Shown piece by piece: positions 37,311 through 46,642 of a DNA stretch of 49,863 nucleotides. The notes under the pieces were generated by a model. It searched no databases. It saw only the letters and a program-made list of their open reading frames with translations, and had not been told where the DNA came from. This DNA is from Paracoccaceae bacterium. Its GTDB lineage: Bacteria > Pseudomonadota > Alphaproteobacteria > Rhodobacterales > Rhodobacteraceae. Every line of letters begins with the position of its first letter. The first letter of the stretch is position 1. The position numbers were made by a program, and so were the translations under genes. The stretch lies in assembly GCA_029248915.1 (NCBI GenBank), contig JAQWIK010000027.1, forward strand, positions 1 to 49,863. The letters are read 5' to 3'.

Positions 37311-37733
37311 CTACTCGTCTCGGTGCACTTTTTCTTTACGCTCGTGTTTTTCTTGCGCCTCCAAAGTCATGGTAGCGATTGGTCTGGCGTCCAACCTTCT
37401 AAGCGAAATTGGGTCTCCTGTTTTTTCACAATACCCATATTCGCCCTCATCGATGCGCCTTAATGCAGAATCAATTTTAGCTACAAGTTTTCTTTGGCGG
37501 TCTCTTGTACGCAATTCTAAAGCGCGGTCCGTTTCTTCACTTGCTCTGTCTGCTATATCGGGAATATTTCGAGTACCATCCTGGAGACCCTCTATAGTAT
37601 CCTTACTATCAGACATTAAATCTGCCTTCCAAATTAACAACTTACGTTTAAAATATTCTGATTGGCGGTCGTTCATAAACGGCTCGTCTTCAGCCGGCCT
37701 ATAATCATCTGCCAGAAAAACTTCAGGCTTCAT
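37311..37733 (-). CDS. dksA: RNA polymerase-binding transcription factor DksA
   Basis: DksA (140 residues from ATG 37733) enters the RNA polymerase secondary channel and works with ppGpp in the stringent response. The coiled-coil tip residues D62 and A64 in IADRASEETD correspond to E. coli D74 and A76. E. coli has four zinc cysteines; here only one remains (C102 in GYCEKTG), and the last pair reads TMTLEAQ. Such a reduced-cysteine DksA is known in Rhodobacter. GGAGGG lies just before ATG 37733; ATG 37769 is a possible longer start. Confidence 0.92.
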   Translation of the reverse strand: MKPEVFLADDYRPAEDEPFMNDRQSEYFKRKLLIWKADLMSDSKDTIEGLQDGTRNIPDIADRASEETDRALELRTRDRQRKLVAKIDSALRRIDEGEYGYCEKTGDPISLRRLDARPIATMTLEAQEKHERKEKVHRDE

Positions 37734-37912
37734 AATCACCCTCCCCTCAAGCGTTTCAAGATAGGACATGCAGACCTCTTTTTGTGTTCATCTTTATATC
37801 CCTGTCAGGTCGGGTTAAACTACCTAGGGTAATTTGTCACTAGCCAAATCAAAAGATTGAAGCTTTCAGATTATTTGTTTATCTAAACCTATCTTTCGAA
37901 ATGGGGCATCAA

Positions 37913-38749
37913 ATGAAATTTAATGGTACAGAAAACTTAGCTACTGAAGATTTAATGATCGCGGTGAATGCTGCCGTTACTTTGGAGCGACCCCTTTTGA
38001 TTAAGGGAGAACCAGGGACGGGTAAAACCGAACTAGCGAAACAAGTATCGCTGGGCTTAAAATTAGAAATGATGGAATGGAATATAAAATCCACAACCAA
38101 GGCCCAACAAGGACTTTATGAATATGACGCAGTATCACGATTAAGGGATAGTCAGCTAGGTGACGAGCGAGTAAATAATGTCGCTAATTATATTCGGAAA
38201 GGCAAATTGTGGGAAGCTTTTGAAAGTAACCGCAAAGTGGTGCTACTGATCGACGAAATAGATAAAGCAGACATTGAGTTTCCAAATGATCTTCTTCAAG
38301 AATTAGATAAAATGGCCTTTTATGTTTACGAAACTGGACAAACCATTTCCGCTAAACAACGACCAGTTGTAATAATCACCTCTAATAATGAAAAAGAGCT
38401 GCCAGATGCTTTTCTTCGCCGGTGTTTCTTTCATTATATTAAATTTCCAGACCAGGAAACTTTGCGCAAGATAGTAAAAGTTCATTACCCCAACATGAAA
38501 GATAATCTTCTCTCAACGGCTTTAACCCAATTTTTCGAAATTAGAGAGCAATCTGGCCTGAAGAAAAAGCCCTCTACTTCCGAAGTTCTTGATTGGTTGA
38601 AACTTTTGCTTGCAGACGATTTGAAACCAGAAGATCTGCGCAGAGACAACTCATCTGCGCTCCCAAAATTGCATGGAGCGCTTTTAAAAAACGAGCAAGA
38701 CGTTCAGCTATTTGAAAGGCTCGCCTTTATTACTAGAAATGAACGATAG
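37913..38749 (+). CDS. MoxR-type AAA+ ATPase
   Basis: This AAA+ ATPase of 278 residues has Walker A GEPGTGKT (residues 32-39) and Walker B VLLIDEID with D114 and E115. Sensor and arginine-finger regions follow (VIITSNNEKELPDAFLRRCF). MoxR proteins act as chaperones that insert metals or cofactors, or assemble complexes, together with VWA-domain partners. The partner is present at 38948. The start at 37913 gives the usual MKFNGTEN N-terminus; 37901 is possible. Confidence 0.93.
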   Translation: MKFNGTENLATEDLMIAVNAAVTLERPLLIKGEPGTGKTELAKQVSLGLKLEMMEWNIKSTTKAQQGLYEYDAVSRLRDSQLGDERVNNVANYIRKGKLWEAFESNRKVVLLIDEIDKADIEFPNDLLQELDKMAFYVYETGQTISAKQRPVVIITSNNEKELPDAFLRRCFFHYIKFPDQETLRKIVKVHYPNMKDNLLSTALTQFFEIREQSGLKKKPSTSEVLDWLKLLLADDLKPEDLRRDNSSALPKLHGALLKNEQDVQLFERLAFITRNER

Positions 38750-38778
38750 ACCTTAAAATTTAAATTTTAGGAAAAAAA

Positions 38779-38943
38779 ATGTATCTAATCGCAGCATTGA
38801 TAGGTGCTCTCATAGGAGCAAGAACTGCCAGAAAAAGAAAAGGCTCTGTTTTGGACGTGGCCTTTTACGCCACAGGTTATTCCATCGCCTTTGCTTTGGT
38901 CACGCTAATTATAACTTTATTAATACATCGTAACTTTCTGTAA
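38779..38943 (+). CDS. Small membrane protein between moxR and the VWA gene
   Basis: A 54-residue protein starts at ATG 38779, preceded by TAGGAAAA. It begins MYLIAALIGALIGARTARKR, a glycine-zipper-like hydrophobic helix followed by a basic patch, and ends with a second hydrophobic segment (YSIAFALVTLIITLLI) and a short tail. Two membrane helices with positive residues between them are predicted. It is four bases from the VWA gene and 29 from moxR, so it belongs to the same operon. I recall similar small proteins at this position in roseobacters. Function is unknown; it may anchor the MoxR-VWA complex at the membrane. Confidence 0.75.
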   Translation: MYLIAALIGALIGARTARKRKGSVLDVAFYATGYSIAFALVTLIITLLIHRNFL

Positions 38944-38947
38944 ATAA

Positions 38948-40132
38948 ATGTTTATTAATTTTTTTGATAACTTGCGTAGATCTGGAATTCCAGTAAGTCT
39001 TAGAGAGTATTTAACCTTTCTAGAAGCCTTAAATAAAAATATAAATACTTACGAGATTGAAAACTTTTATCTTTTAGGTCGCACCATCATGGTGAAAGAT
39101 GAGAGGCACTTAGATCGATTTGACAAGGCCTTTTCTCATACATTTAACGGTTTAGATGAACTTTCTTTTGAGGACATAATTGATAAGGCTAAATTACCGG
39201 ACGACTGGTTAAAAAAATTAGCCGAAAAGCACTTAAATAAAGAAGAAATGGCCGAAATAAAGTCTCTAGGCGGCTTTGAAAAGCTCATGGAAACATTAAA
39301 AAAACGGTTAGAAGAGCAAAAAGCACGACACCAAGGCGGTAATAAATGGATAGGAACCGCAGGAACAAGCCCCTTTGGCGCATATGGGTACAACCCAGAG
39401 GGAATAAGAATAGGGCAAAATGAAAGTCGTCACAAAAGAGCAATCAAAGTTTGGGATAAACGAAACTTCAAGAACCTTGATGATACTATCGAAATAGGAA
39501 CACGCAATATCAAAGTTGCATTAAAGCGACTGCGTAAATGGGCAAGAGACGGTGCAGAAGAAGAACTTGATATCGAAAAAACAATACAATCAACAGCCGA
39601 AAATGGTTACTTGGATGTAAAAACACGTCAGGAACGGCGAAATGCCGTGAAGGTTTTACTATTTTTAGATGTGGGTGGCTCAATGGACCCCTACATAAAA
39701 TTAGTTGAAGAACTGTTCTCCGCTGCAAGAAGTGAATTTAAACATTTAGAATATTTTTACTTCCACAACTGTATTTATGAGGGTGTATGGAAAGATAATC
39801 ATAGAAGGTGGTCGGAACAAATACCGACACACGAATTAATTCGTACTTATGGCAATGATTATAAATGCATTTTTGTTGGCGATGCTTCAATGTCACCCTA
39901 CGAAATAGCCTTTCCAGGTGGTGCTAACGAACATTACAATGCTGAATCCGGTCAAGTTTGGTTGGATAGAATTCGATCTCAATGGCCAAATAGCCTTTGG
40001 ATAAATCCAGTAAAACAAAATCTTTGGGGATATACTCAGTCTATAGAAATGATAAACGATATTTTTGAAGATAAAATGGTGCCAATGACACTTGAGGGAT
40101 TAGAAAAGGGAATGAAAGAATTAACTCGTTGA
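38948..40132 (+). CDS. VWA-domain protein, CoxE-like
   Basis: This is a 394-residue protein. The first ~200 residues are helical and charged; the C-terminal VWA/CoxE-like domain begins with LLFLDVGGSMDPYIKLVEE. The MIDAS signature is normally DxSxS; here it reads DVGGS, the form usual in this subfamily, so metal binding may be altered. CoxE-like proteins pair with MoxR ATPases in maturation of metalloenzymes such as CO dehydrogenase, but no such enzyme is encoded nearby. The client is unknown. Confidence 0.9.
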   Translation: MFINFFDNLRRSGIPVSLREYLTFLEALNKNINTYEIENFYLLGRTIMVKDERHLDRFDKAFSHTFNGLDELSFEDIIDKAKLPDDWLKKLAEKHLNKEEMAEIKSLGGFEKLMETLKKRLEEQKARHQGGNKWIGTAGTSPFGAYGYNPEGIRIGQNESRHKRAIKVWDKRNFKNLDDTIEIGTRNIKVALKRLRKWARDGAEEELDIEKTIQSTAENGYLDVKTRQERRNAVKVLLFLDVGGSMDPYIKLVEELFSAARSEFKHLEYFYFHNCIYEGVWKDNHRRWSEQIPTHELIRTYGNDYKCIFVGDASMSPYEIAFPGGANEHYNAESGQVWLDRIRSQWPNSLWINPVKQNLWGYTQSIEMINDIFEDKMVPMTLEGLEKGMKELTR

Positions 40133-40154
40133 AAAATTTCAGGTCATTTTTCAT

Positions 40155-40841
40155 ATGTCTACTGTACTAATTCCTATAGTTTTAGCAGGCCTTTATGGTT
40201 TTGTTATGTTTCAATTTTCCGCTTGGTCATTGAAAAGGCAGCTATCTAACCAATCAAATCCATTGTTAGACCAAAAACTAGAAAAATTAATGGTCAATTT
40301 TGCAAATATTCTTGAAGTTGAAAAAATTCGTATACACATTTTTGAAACGGAACCGATTAATGGTCTAGCGGCGCCTGACGGCAGAATTTTTATCACAAGA
40401 GGCTTTTATAAAAAATACCGGAATGGCGATATCACAGTTGAAGAAATATCTTCAGTAGTGGCGCATGAATTGGGACACGTAGCCTTAGGCCATATAAGAA
40501 GAAGAATGATTGATTTTTCCGGACAAAACGCTGTTCGTGCGGCTCTCGGTGCCTTACTTTCTCGTTTAATTCCAGGGCTAGGCGGTTTTATAGCTGGTAT
40601 TATTGGAAATTTACTAATGGCTAAACTATCAAGGCGCGATGAGTATGAGGCAGATGAATATGCAGCAGCTTTAATGATTAAATCTGGTCTCGGGATAGAG
40701 CCACAAATTTCTATGTTTAAAAAGTTAGATGAAATATCTAACTTGCAAGGATCTGTACCGGCTTGGTTGATGAGCCATCCGCCAACACAAGAAAGAATAA
40801 ATTCAATTAAGAAAATACATGCGAAAATTTACCAAAGGTAA
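40155..40841 (+). CDS. M48-family zinc metallopeptidase
   Basis: This is a 228-residue membrane-anchored peptidase with an N-terminal helix (residues 3-22). The zinc site is VVAHELGHVALGH (H104, E105, H108), and the third ligand is E163 in RRDEYEADEYA. A hydrophobic glycine-rich hairpin (RLIPGLGGFIAGIIGNLL) lies between the two parts. The family includes HtpX and BepA-type proteases of membrane quality control. It starts 22 bases after the VWA gene and is probably the last gene of the moxR operon. Its stop is five bases from the convergent pgi stop. Confidence 0.9.
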   Translation: MSTVLIPIVLAGLYGFVMFQFSAWSLKRQLSNQSNPLLDQKLEKLMVNFANILEVEKIRIHIFETEPINGLAAPDGRIFITRGFYKKYRNGDITVEEISSVVAHELGHVALGHIRRRMIDFSGQNAVRAALGALLSRLIPGLGGFIAGIIGNLLMAKLSRRDEYEADEYAAALMIKSGLGIEPQISMFKKLDEISNLQGSVPAWLMSHPPTQERINSIKKIHAKIYQR

Positions 40842-40846
40842 ACTAC

Positions 40847-42454
40847 TTACCACATAGTTTTTGTGACCTTGATTAAGCTTTGGGTTGAAGTGTTTAAATC
40901 TTTACTTTCAGACTCTCCAATTAAAATTGTTTCCAGCCCATTAGCTAGGTCTTTGCCCAATTCCACACCCCACTGATCAAAACTATTTATTCCTAAAATT
41001 TTACCTTCCACAAAAACTCTATGCTCATATAGGGCTATAATTTTACCTAAAATTTTGGGCGTCAATTTAGGGTACAAAAGAGTTGTGGAGGGTCGGCTTC
41101 CAGGAAAAACTCTATGCCTTGCTTGGCGCTCAATTTTACCCTGTTTAATATGCTCATTTTTAAAATTAGAACAAACTTCCTCAAAGCTGCGTCCCTGCAT
41201 TAAAGCTTCCGACTGAGCAAAGCAATTCGATAATAATGATTTGTGATGATGATCCAAATACGGCTCATGAGATTGAGCTGCTACTAAAAACTCACACGGT
41301 ATTACTCGAGTTCCTTGGTGTAACAATTGGAAGAAAGCGTGCTGACCATTAGTCCCAGCTTCACCCCAAACAACCGGAGCAGAATGAAAATTCAAAGGGT
41401 TTCCATCGAGATCGACACCCTTGCCGTTACTTTCCATTTCCAATTGCTGCAAATATGCTGGAAGTTTACCAAGCCTTTGATCATATGGTAGCACCGCTCT
41501 CGTTGAATAATTACAAATCTGATTGTGCCAAACGCCAACTAAAGCAAGTATTATTGGTAAATTTTCTCTTATTTCAGCAGTCTTAAAATGCATATCCATG
41601 TCTTGAGCACCATTTAAAAATGACTCAAAGGCCTCTGCTCCTATAGCAATAATTATCGAGAGACCTATTGGACCCCAGATTGAGTAGCGGCCCCCTACCC
41701 AATCTTCAAATCCAAAAACATTATTTCGAGAGATACCAAATGCATCAGTTTTTTGAACAGCTGTGGATACAGCAACAAATTGCAAAGAAGGCTCATTTAC
41801 AACTTTAGACATCCAAGCATAGGCAGTTTGAGCATTCTTCATTGTTTCCGAAGTAGTAAATGTTTTGGAAGCAATAATCACAAGTGTCGTTTCGGGATTT
41901 AGTTTTGATAGCACGTCGTGAATATGTGATCCATCGACATTAGAAATAAAATGGCATTTGGGCCCGTTGTGATATGGAGCTAAAGCTCTCACAACCATGG
42001 CTGGTCCTAAGTCAGAACCTCCTATACCAATATTTACCACATCGGATATTGCTCCGCCTTGACCGGAAAATTGACCTGACCTTACACGTTCAGAAAATTC
42101 TTTCATTTTTTCTAATGTTTGCAAAACAGAAGGCATGATGTCTATTTTGTCAACGTAAATTGGACTACCTTCTAAATTCCTAAGTGCCGTGTGTAATACA
42201 GCCCTACCTTCGCTAGTGTTGATTAATTCTCCCCTGAACATTTCATCTCGCGCTTCAGAAATACCTCTATATTTGGCTAAATCACTGAGTAATTCGAATG
42301 CTTGCTGATCAATGTTTGTTTTGGAGAAATCTAAAAACAAATCTTCTTGTAAGACAGAAAAATTCGTTGCCCGTTGTTTGTCTTGGTCAAACAAAGAAGT
42401 GATTTTTCTATCTTTAACTTTTTGAAAGTATTTTAATAACTGATCAAACATCAA
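40847..42454 (-). CDS. pgi: Glucose-6-phosphate isomerase
   Basis: This enzyme interconverts glucose-6-P and fructose-6-P (535 residues, near the E. coli 549). The signature regions GIGGSDLGPAMVVRAL, ASKTFTTSETMKNA and MESNGKGVDLDGN are intact, and the late GVELGK motif is present. It is the third gene of a zwf-pgl-pgi cluster, following pgl by 11 bases. Confidence 0.97.
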   Translation of the reverse strand: MMFDQLLKYFQKVKDRKITSLFDQDKQRATNFSVLQEDLFLDFSKTNIDQQAFELLSDLAKYRGISEARDEMFRGELINTSEGRAVLHTALRNLEGSPIYVDKIDIMPSVLQTLEKMKEFSERVRSGQFSGQGGAISDVVNIGIGGSDLGPAMVVRALAPYHNGPKCHFISNVDGSHIHDVLSKLNPETTLVIIASKTFTTSETMKNAQTAYAWMSKVVNEPSLQFVAVSTAVQKTDAFGISRNNVFGFEDWVGGRYSIWGPIGLSIIIAIGAEAFESFLNGAQDMDMHFKTAEIRENLPIILALVGVWHNQICNYSTRAVLPYDQRLGKLPAYLQQLEMESNGKGVDLDGNPLNFHSAPVVWGEAGTNGQHAFFQLLHQGTRVIPCEFLVAAQSHEPYLDHHHKSLLSNCFAQSEALMQGRSFEEVCSNFKNEHIKQGKIERQARHRVFPGSRPSTTLLYPKLTPKILGKIIALYEHRVFVEGKILGINSFDQWGVELGKDLANGLETILIGESESKDLNTSTQSLIKVTKTMW

Positions 42455-42465
42455 AATCTCATTAA

Positions 42466-43140
42466 TTATGCGGCCCAGTGTACACTTGCTCCTGGTAAAA
42501 TAGCTGAAACTGGCGCAATGCTATTGGGTAAATCGATAGCCTTTTCAAAGGCTTTGCGTTTTTCCTCACCAAAAATTACCAAATGCTTAAATCTAGAACT
42601 GTTTAGCACTTGGGCTGTAAGCGTCATTCTTGCCTCCATAGCACCTGCAGCGCGCATGGGTAGTAAAGTTGGTGCATTATTAGAAAGCGCTTCCTCAAGT
42701 TTATCACCGCCAGGAAATAGTGATGCCGTGTGCATATCTGCACCCATACCAAAAAGTAAAACCGAAATAGGCAAATTCGGATCTACACGCTTTTTTAATT
42801 TAGGAATACCAAGTTCTGGTGTTATCGTGTCGGAGTACATAGAGATATATGTCGCCAAAGTGGCTTTCTTAATTAGCAGTCTTTCGCGAAGTAACTTAGT
42901 GTTTGATCGCTCATTACTTTCAGGAACCCATCGTTCATCATTCAAAATTATACTTACTCTTCTCCAATCCAAATCAAATTCACAAAGCTTATCAAAAATT
43001 GGGCCTGGGGTACTGCCACCTGGAACAGAAAACATTACATTTTCCCTATCTTTAATCGATGCGATTAAATCATAAGCCAGAATTTTTGCAACGCTTGAGA
43101 CCAATTCTTCTCTATCGTTATATTCTAAAAAATCAGTCAC
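42466..43140 (-). CDS. pgl: 6-phosphogluconolactonase
   Basis: Pgl (DevB type, about 224 residues) hydrolyses the lactone made by Zwf. FSVPGGSTPGPIFDKL and LNDERWVP are diagnostic, and GMGADMHTASLFPG follows. I chose GTG 43140, whose GTGA overlaps the zwf stop by four bases, a classic coupling. A longer start at GTG 43155 would overlap zwf by 19 bases. Confidence 0.93.
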   Translation of the reverse strand: MTDFLEYNDREELVSSVAKILAYDLIASIKDRENVMFSVPGGSTPGPIFDKLCEFDLDWRRVSIILNDERWVPESNERSNTKLLRERLLIKKATLATYISMYSDTITPELGIPKLKKRVDPNLPISVLLFGMGADMHTASLFPGGDKLEEALSNNAPTLLPMRAAGAMEARMTLTAQVLNSSRFKHLVIFGEEKRKAFEKAIDLPNSIAPVSAILPGASVHWAA

Positions 43141-44585
43141 AGTATTTCGCGCCACTTGCGGCCATCACGCTCCAAAAGGGTCAAACTATCCTCAGGTCCA
43201 GAGCTCCCACTATCATATGGTTTCGGAACATCATTTCTTTCAATCCATCCATTAATTATAGGATCGGTCCATGCCCATGCTGCCTCAACCTCGTCTCCGC
43301 GCATAAATAGAGTTTGATTGCCTCGTATAACATCCATTATTAATCTTTCGTACGCATCTGGAACTGCATTTTCTTCAATTCCTAGAGTCTCAGAAAATGT
43401 CATATCCAAAGGAACATCAATCAAACGCATACCACCCGGACCCGGCTCTTTTATAGTTACATCCATGGTAATTCCCTCGTCAGGTTGTAGCCTAATTATG
43501 AGAGCATTTTGATGGTTCCCTGCCTCTGGGCCAAAAATACTGTGCGGTTTTTCCTTGAATACAACAGCTATCTCTGATGTTCGGGCTTTAAGTCGTTTAC
43601 CTGTGCGCAGATAAAATGGTACGCCAGCCCAGCGATAATTACTAATATTTACTTTCAGGGCTACGAAGCTTTCAGTCTTGGAGTTTTCATTTTCTACACC
43701 TGTTCGATAATCTTCGTGATCACTACCTGGTCCATATTGACCACGCACGATGTGATGTGGAGCTACGGGGTCAAGTGCCCTGATAACCTTTAATTTTTCA
43801 TCCCGCACAGAGTCAGGCTCAAAGCGCGCTGGAGGTTCCATAGCAATTAAACACAATAATTGCATTAGGTGATTTTGAACCATATCTCTCATTGCACCTG
43901 ACTGATCATAATATTCCCCTCGGTCTCCAACCCCAACAGTTTCAGAAACTGTGATTTGAATATGATCAACGTACTGGGCGTTCCATAAAGGCTCGAACAA
44001 CATGTTCCCAAATCTTATAGCCATTAAGTTTTGCACCGTTTCTTTTCCTAAGTAATGGTCGATGCGATATATTTGATCTTCAGTAAAATGCTCTGCTAAA
44101 ATTGCGTTCAGTTGTTTAGAAGTCTGCAAATCTCTGCCAAATGGTTTTTCTACAACAATTCGACTGTTTTCATCAGTAATCTGGTTTTTATGTAAACGTT
44201 CTGCTAAACTTCCGAAAAGTGAGGGCGAAACAGAAAAATAAAATGCTCTTATTTTTTTTGGTCTAAGACCTGTTTTTAATTCATTCCATCCATCTGAACC
44301 AGTAGCGTCAATCTGGATATAGGTTAAGCAATTTAAAAAATTTTTAAGATCATTATCTCTAAAATTTATTTCAATAAAACTCTTTACAGAATTTTCCACA
44401 AGATCATTGAATTTTTTTTGTGATAAATTTGAACGCGCAGCACCAAAGATTCGAGACTCAATCGGCATTTGACCTGCAAGAAACCTTCTAAATAATCCAG
44501 GAAAAATCTTTCTTCTTGCCAGATCACCTGTTGCTCCAAAAATGACTAAGTCAAATGAATCGACGGGAATAACTCGAGAGACCAT
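43137..44585 (-). CDS. zwf: Glucose-6-phosphate 1-dehydrogenase
   Basis: Zwf (482 residues) oxidises glucose-6-P to the lactone, making NADPH. The nucleotide-binding site is IFGATGDLARRKIFPGL, the catalytic motif RIDHYLGKETVQN. With pgl it feeds the oxidative pentose-phosphate or Entner-Doudoroff route; edd and eda are not in the window. The gene starts 38 bases after a 12-bp perfect palindrome (44624-44635) that probably controls the operon. Confidence 0.97.
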   Translation of the reverse strand: MVSRVIPVDSFDLVIFGATGDLARRKIFPGLFRRFLAGQMPIESRIFGAARSNLSQKKFNDLVENSVKSFIEINFRDNDLKNFLNCLTYIQIDATGSDGWNELKTGLRPKKIRAFYFSVSPSLFGSLAERLHKNQITDENSRIVVEKPFGRDLQTSKQLNAILAEHFTEDQIYRIDHYLGKETVQNLMAIRFGNMLFEPLWNAQYVDHIQITVSETVGVGDRGEYYDQSGAMRDMVQNHLMQLLCLIAMEPPARFEPDSVRDEKLKVIRALDPVAPHHIVRGQYGPGSDHEDYRTGVENENSKTESFVALKVNISNYRWAGVPFYLRTGKRLKARTSEIAVVFKEKPHSIFGPEAGNHQNALIIRLQPDEGITMDVTIKEPGPGGMRLIDVPLDMTFSETLGIEENAVPDAYERLIMDVIRGNQTLFMRGDEVEAAWAWTDPIINGWIERNDVPKPYDSGSSGPEDSLTLLERDGRKWREIL

Positions 44586-44623
44586 ATCTACTTTCTTTCA
44601 ATCACTACAGCGCATTAACATTT

Positions 44624-44635
44624 GTTAGCGCTAAC
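44624..44635. promoter_or_regulatory. LacI-type operator upstream of zwf-pgl-pgi
   Basis: GTTAGCGCTAAC is a perfect 12-bp palindrome with the central CG typical of LacI-family operators. It lies 38 bases before the zwf start and about 150 before the divergent tyrS start, the right place for a sugar-responsive repressor of the glucose-6-phosphate genes. No LacI regulator gene is in the window. Confidence 0.65.
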
Positions 44636-44784
44636 GAAAAGCTTAAAAATTCATTGCCACAACTATCACAATGATAATACTCTAAACTACATAAGAATTT
44701 GAAAAACTTTACCTTGCTATATCATAATTTTCTTCGATATAGGCCACTATAAAACGTTTACGAACTGACTTGAAGAGGCCCTAT

Positions 44785-46035
44785 ATGTCTTACAAACCAA
44801 AAAGTGACTTCTTAAAGATAATGATCGAGCGAGGTTTTGTAGCCGACTGCACGGACTATGAGGGACTAGACAGTGCAATAGTTAAAAAAAATATTGCGGC
44901 TTACATAGGCTTTGATGCAACTGCTAAATCCCTACATGTTGGCAGTTTAATTCAAATAATGATGCTTCGGTGGTTACAAAAGACCGGGGGCCAGCCTGTA
45001 ACTCTTATGGGTGGAGGCACAACAAAAGTGGGTGATCCCTCCTTTCGGGCAGACGAAAGACCTCTACTAAGTGAAAAGCAGATCGAAGATAATATTTCTG
45101 GCATAAAAAAAGTTTTTTCAGCCTATCTACATTATGGTGATAAATCAGATGACGCATTAATGATAAATAATGGTGAGTGGCTATCTAATTTGAATTACTT
45201 AGAGTTTCTAAGGGATGTCGGACGCCACTTTAGCGTAAACAGAATGTTAAGTTTTGAAAGTGTCAAATCTCGCCTAGACAGAGAACAAAGCCTATCATTC
45301 TTAGAATTTAACTACATGATACTTCAAGCATATGATTTTTATGAATTAAACAAAAGATACAACTGCAAATTGCAAATGGGTGGTTCAGATCAGCTTGGAA
45401 ATATTATAAATGGTATGGAATTGACGCGTCGTATTTCTGATCAACGAGTTTTTGGGCTCACCTCACCTTTACTGACAACTTCTGACGGTAAAAAAATGGG
45501 AAAATCTCAGGATGGTGCTATTTGGCTCAACTCAAACATGCTTTCTCCATATGAGTTTTGGCAGTTTTGGCGAAACACAACAGACGCCGATGTGGCACGT
45601 TTTTTAAAATTATACACCGAGCTTCCTATAAGTGAGTGTAATCTTCTTGGTAAACTTGAAGGTTCTGAAATAAATGATGCCAAAATTATATTAGCCAATG
45701 AGGTTACAGCACTTCTGCATGGAAGAGAGGCGGCAAACACTGCAGAAAAAACATCTACAGAAGTTTTTGAAAAGGGTGGAATTGGAGAAGATTTACCAAC
45801 TTTTACGTTTGATCAAAATGAAATATCTAGTGGGTTACCAATAGTTCAGGCTTTTGTTAAAGCAGGTTTAGCCAAGTCGGGAAAAGAAGCAAAACGTTTA
45901 ATTTCAGAAAATGGTGCCAAGCTTGACGATGAACCGGTGACCAGCACAAATTTAATCCTAACCACCGAAATGCTAACAAAACCCTTAAAGCTCTCAGCTG
46001 GAAAGAAGCGTCACGCTCTAGTGACACTTCTTTAA
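44785..46035 (+). CDS. tyrS: Tyrosine-tRNA ligase
   Basis: This class I synthetase has 416 residues. The HIGH-like motif is [12 protein letters not shown] (after GFDATAKSL), the KMSKS-like motif is [14 protein letters not shown], and a C-terminal S4-like RNA-binding domain follows ([18 protein letters not shown]). ATG 44785 has GAGG nine bases upstream. It is divergent from zwf. Confidence 0.97.
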   Translation: MSYKPKSDFLKIMIERGFVADCTDYEGLDSAIVKKNIAAYIGFDATAKSLHVGSLIQIMMLRWLQKTGGQPVTLMGGGTTKVGDPSFRADERPLLSEKQIEDNISGIKKVFSAYLHYGDKSDDALMINNGEWLSNLNYLEFLRDVGRHFSVNRMLSFESVKSRLDREQSLSFLEFNYMILQAYDFYELNKRYNCKLQMGGSDQLGNIINGMELTRRISDQRVFGLTSPLLTTSDGKKMGKSQDGAIWLNSNMLSPYEFWQFWRNTTDADVARFLKLYTELPISECNLLGKLEGSEINDAKIILANEVTALLHGREAANTAEKTSTEVFEKGGIGEDLPTFTFDQNEISSGLPIVQAFVKAGLAKSGKEAKRLISENGAKLDDEPVTSTNLILTTEMLTKPLKLSAGKKRHALVTLL

Positions 46036-46096
46036 GTCTAATTTTAATGATTGTTTCTAAAATTTCAGGATTTAGACAAATATCTTAAAAAATTGC

Positions 46097-46642
46097 TCAA
46101 CGATATGACTCTACAGAAACCATACTATCAGCTACGCCTAAAACTGCTCCGTTTGGGCCTTCACCTATTTTTATTTGATCGACAACTTTCATTCCAGATA
46201 TAACTTTTCCTACAACCGTATACTGTCCGTTTAAAAAATACCCGGCGTCAAACATAACAAAAAATTGGCTATTGGCGCTATTGGGGTTTTGAGTACGGGC
46301 CATGCCAACTATGCCTCTGTCAAATTTTATATCAGAAAATTCAGCTGGCAAGTCTGGAAGTGCCGATCCACCACGACCAGCAAGAGCTATATCACCCCCA
46401 GCCTTTCCATATTCAACGTCACCAGTTTGGGCCATAAAACCTTCAATGACACGATGGAAGACCACGTTATCATACTGCCCCTGATCCGCGAGATTTAAAA
46501 TTTGAGAAACGTGCAATGGTGCAACGTCTTCAAAAAGATCAATTTTAATCTCTCCCTGCGCTTTACCATCAACTGTAATAATCAAACCTGACGCAAAAAC
46601 AGGAAACCCAAATAAGATTAAAAAACAAAATACTTTATACAT
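46097..46642 (-). CDS. Peptidyl-prolyl cis-trans isomerase, exported cyclophilin
   Basis: This is a 181-residue cyclophilin with an N-terminal signal peptide (MYKVFCFLILFGFPVFAS, predicted cleavage near residues 17-19), so it probably acts in the periplasm on folding envelope proteins. The catalytic region is VVFHRVIEGFMAQTGD; NPNSANSQFFVMFD and the QYTVVGKVI strand follow. Its start overlaps the stop of the cytosolic paralogue by eight bases, so translation is coupled. Confidence 0.92.
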   Translation of the reverse strand: MYKVFCFLILFGFPVFASGLIITVDGKAQGEIKIDLFEDVAPLHVSQILNLADQGQYDNVVFHRVIEGFMAQTGDVEYGKAGGDIALAGRGGSALPDLPAEFSDIKFDRGIVGMARTQNPNSANSQFFVMFDAGYFLNGQYTVVGKVISGMKVVDQIKIGEGPNGAVLGVADSMVSVESYR

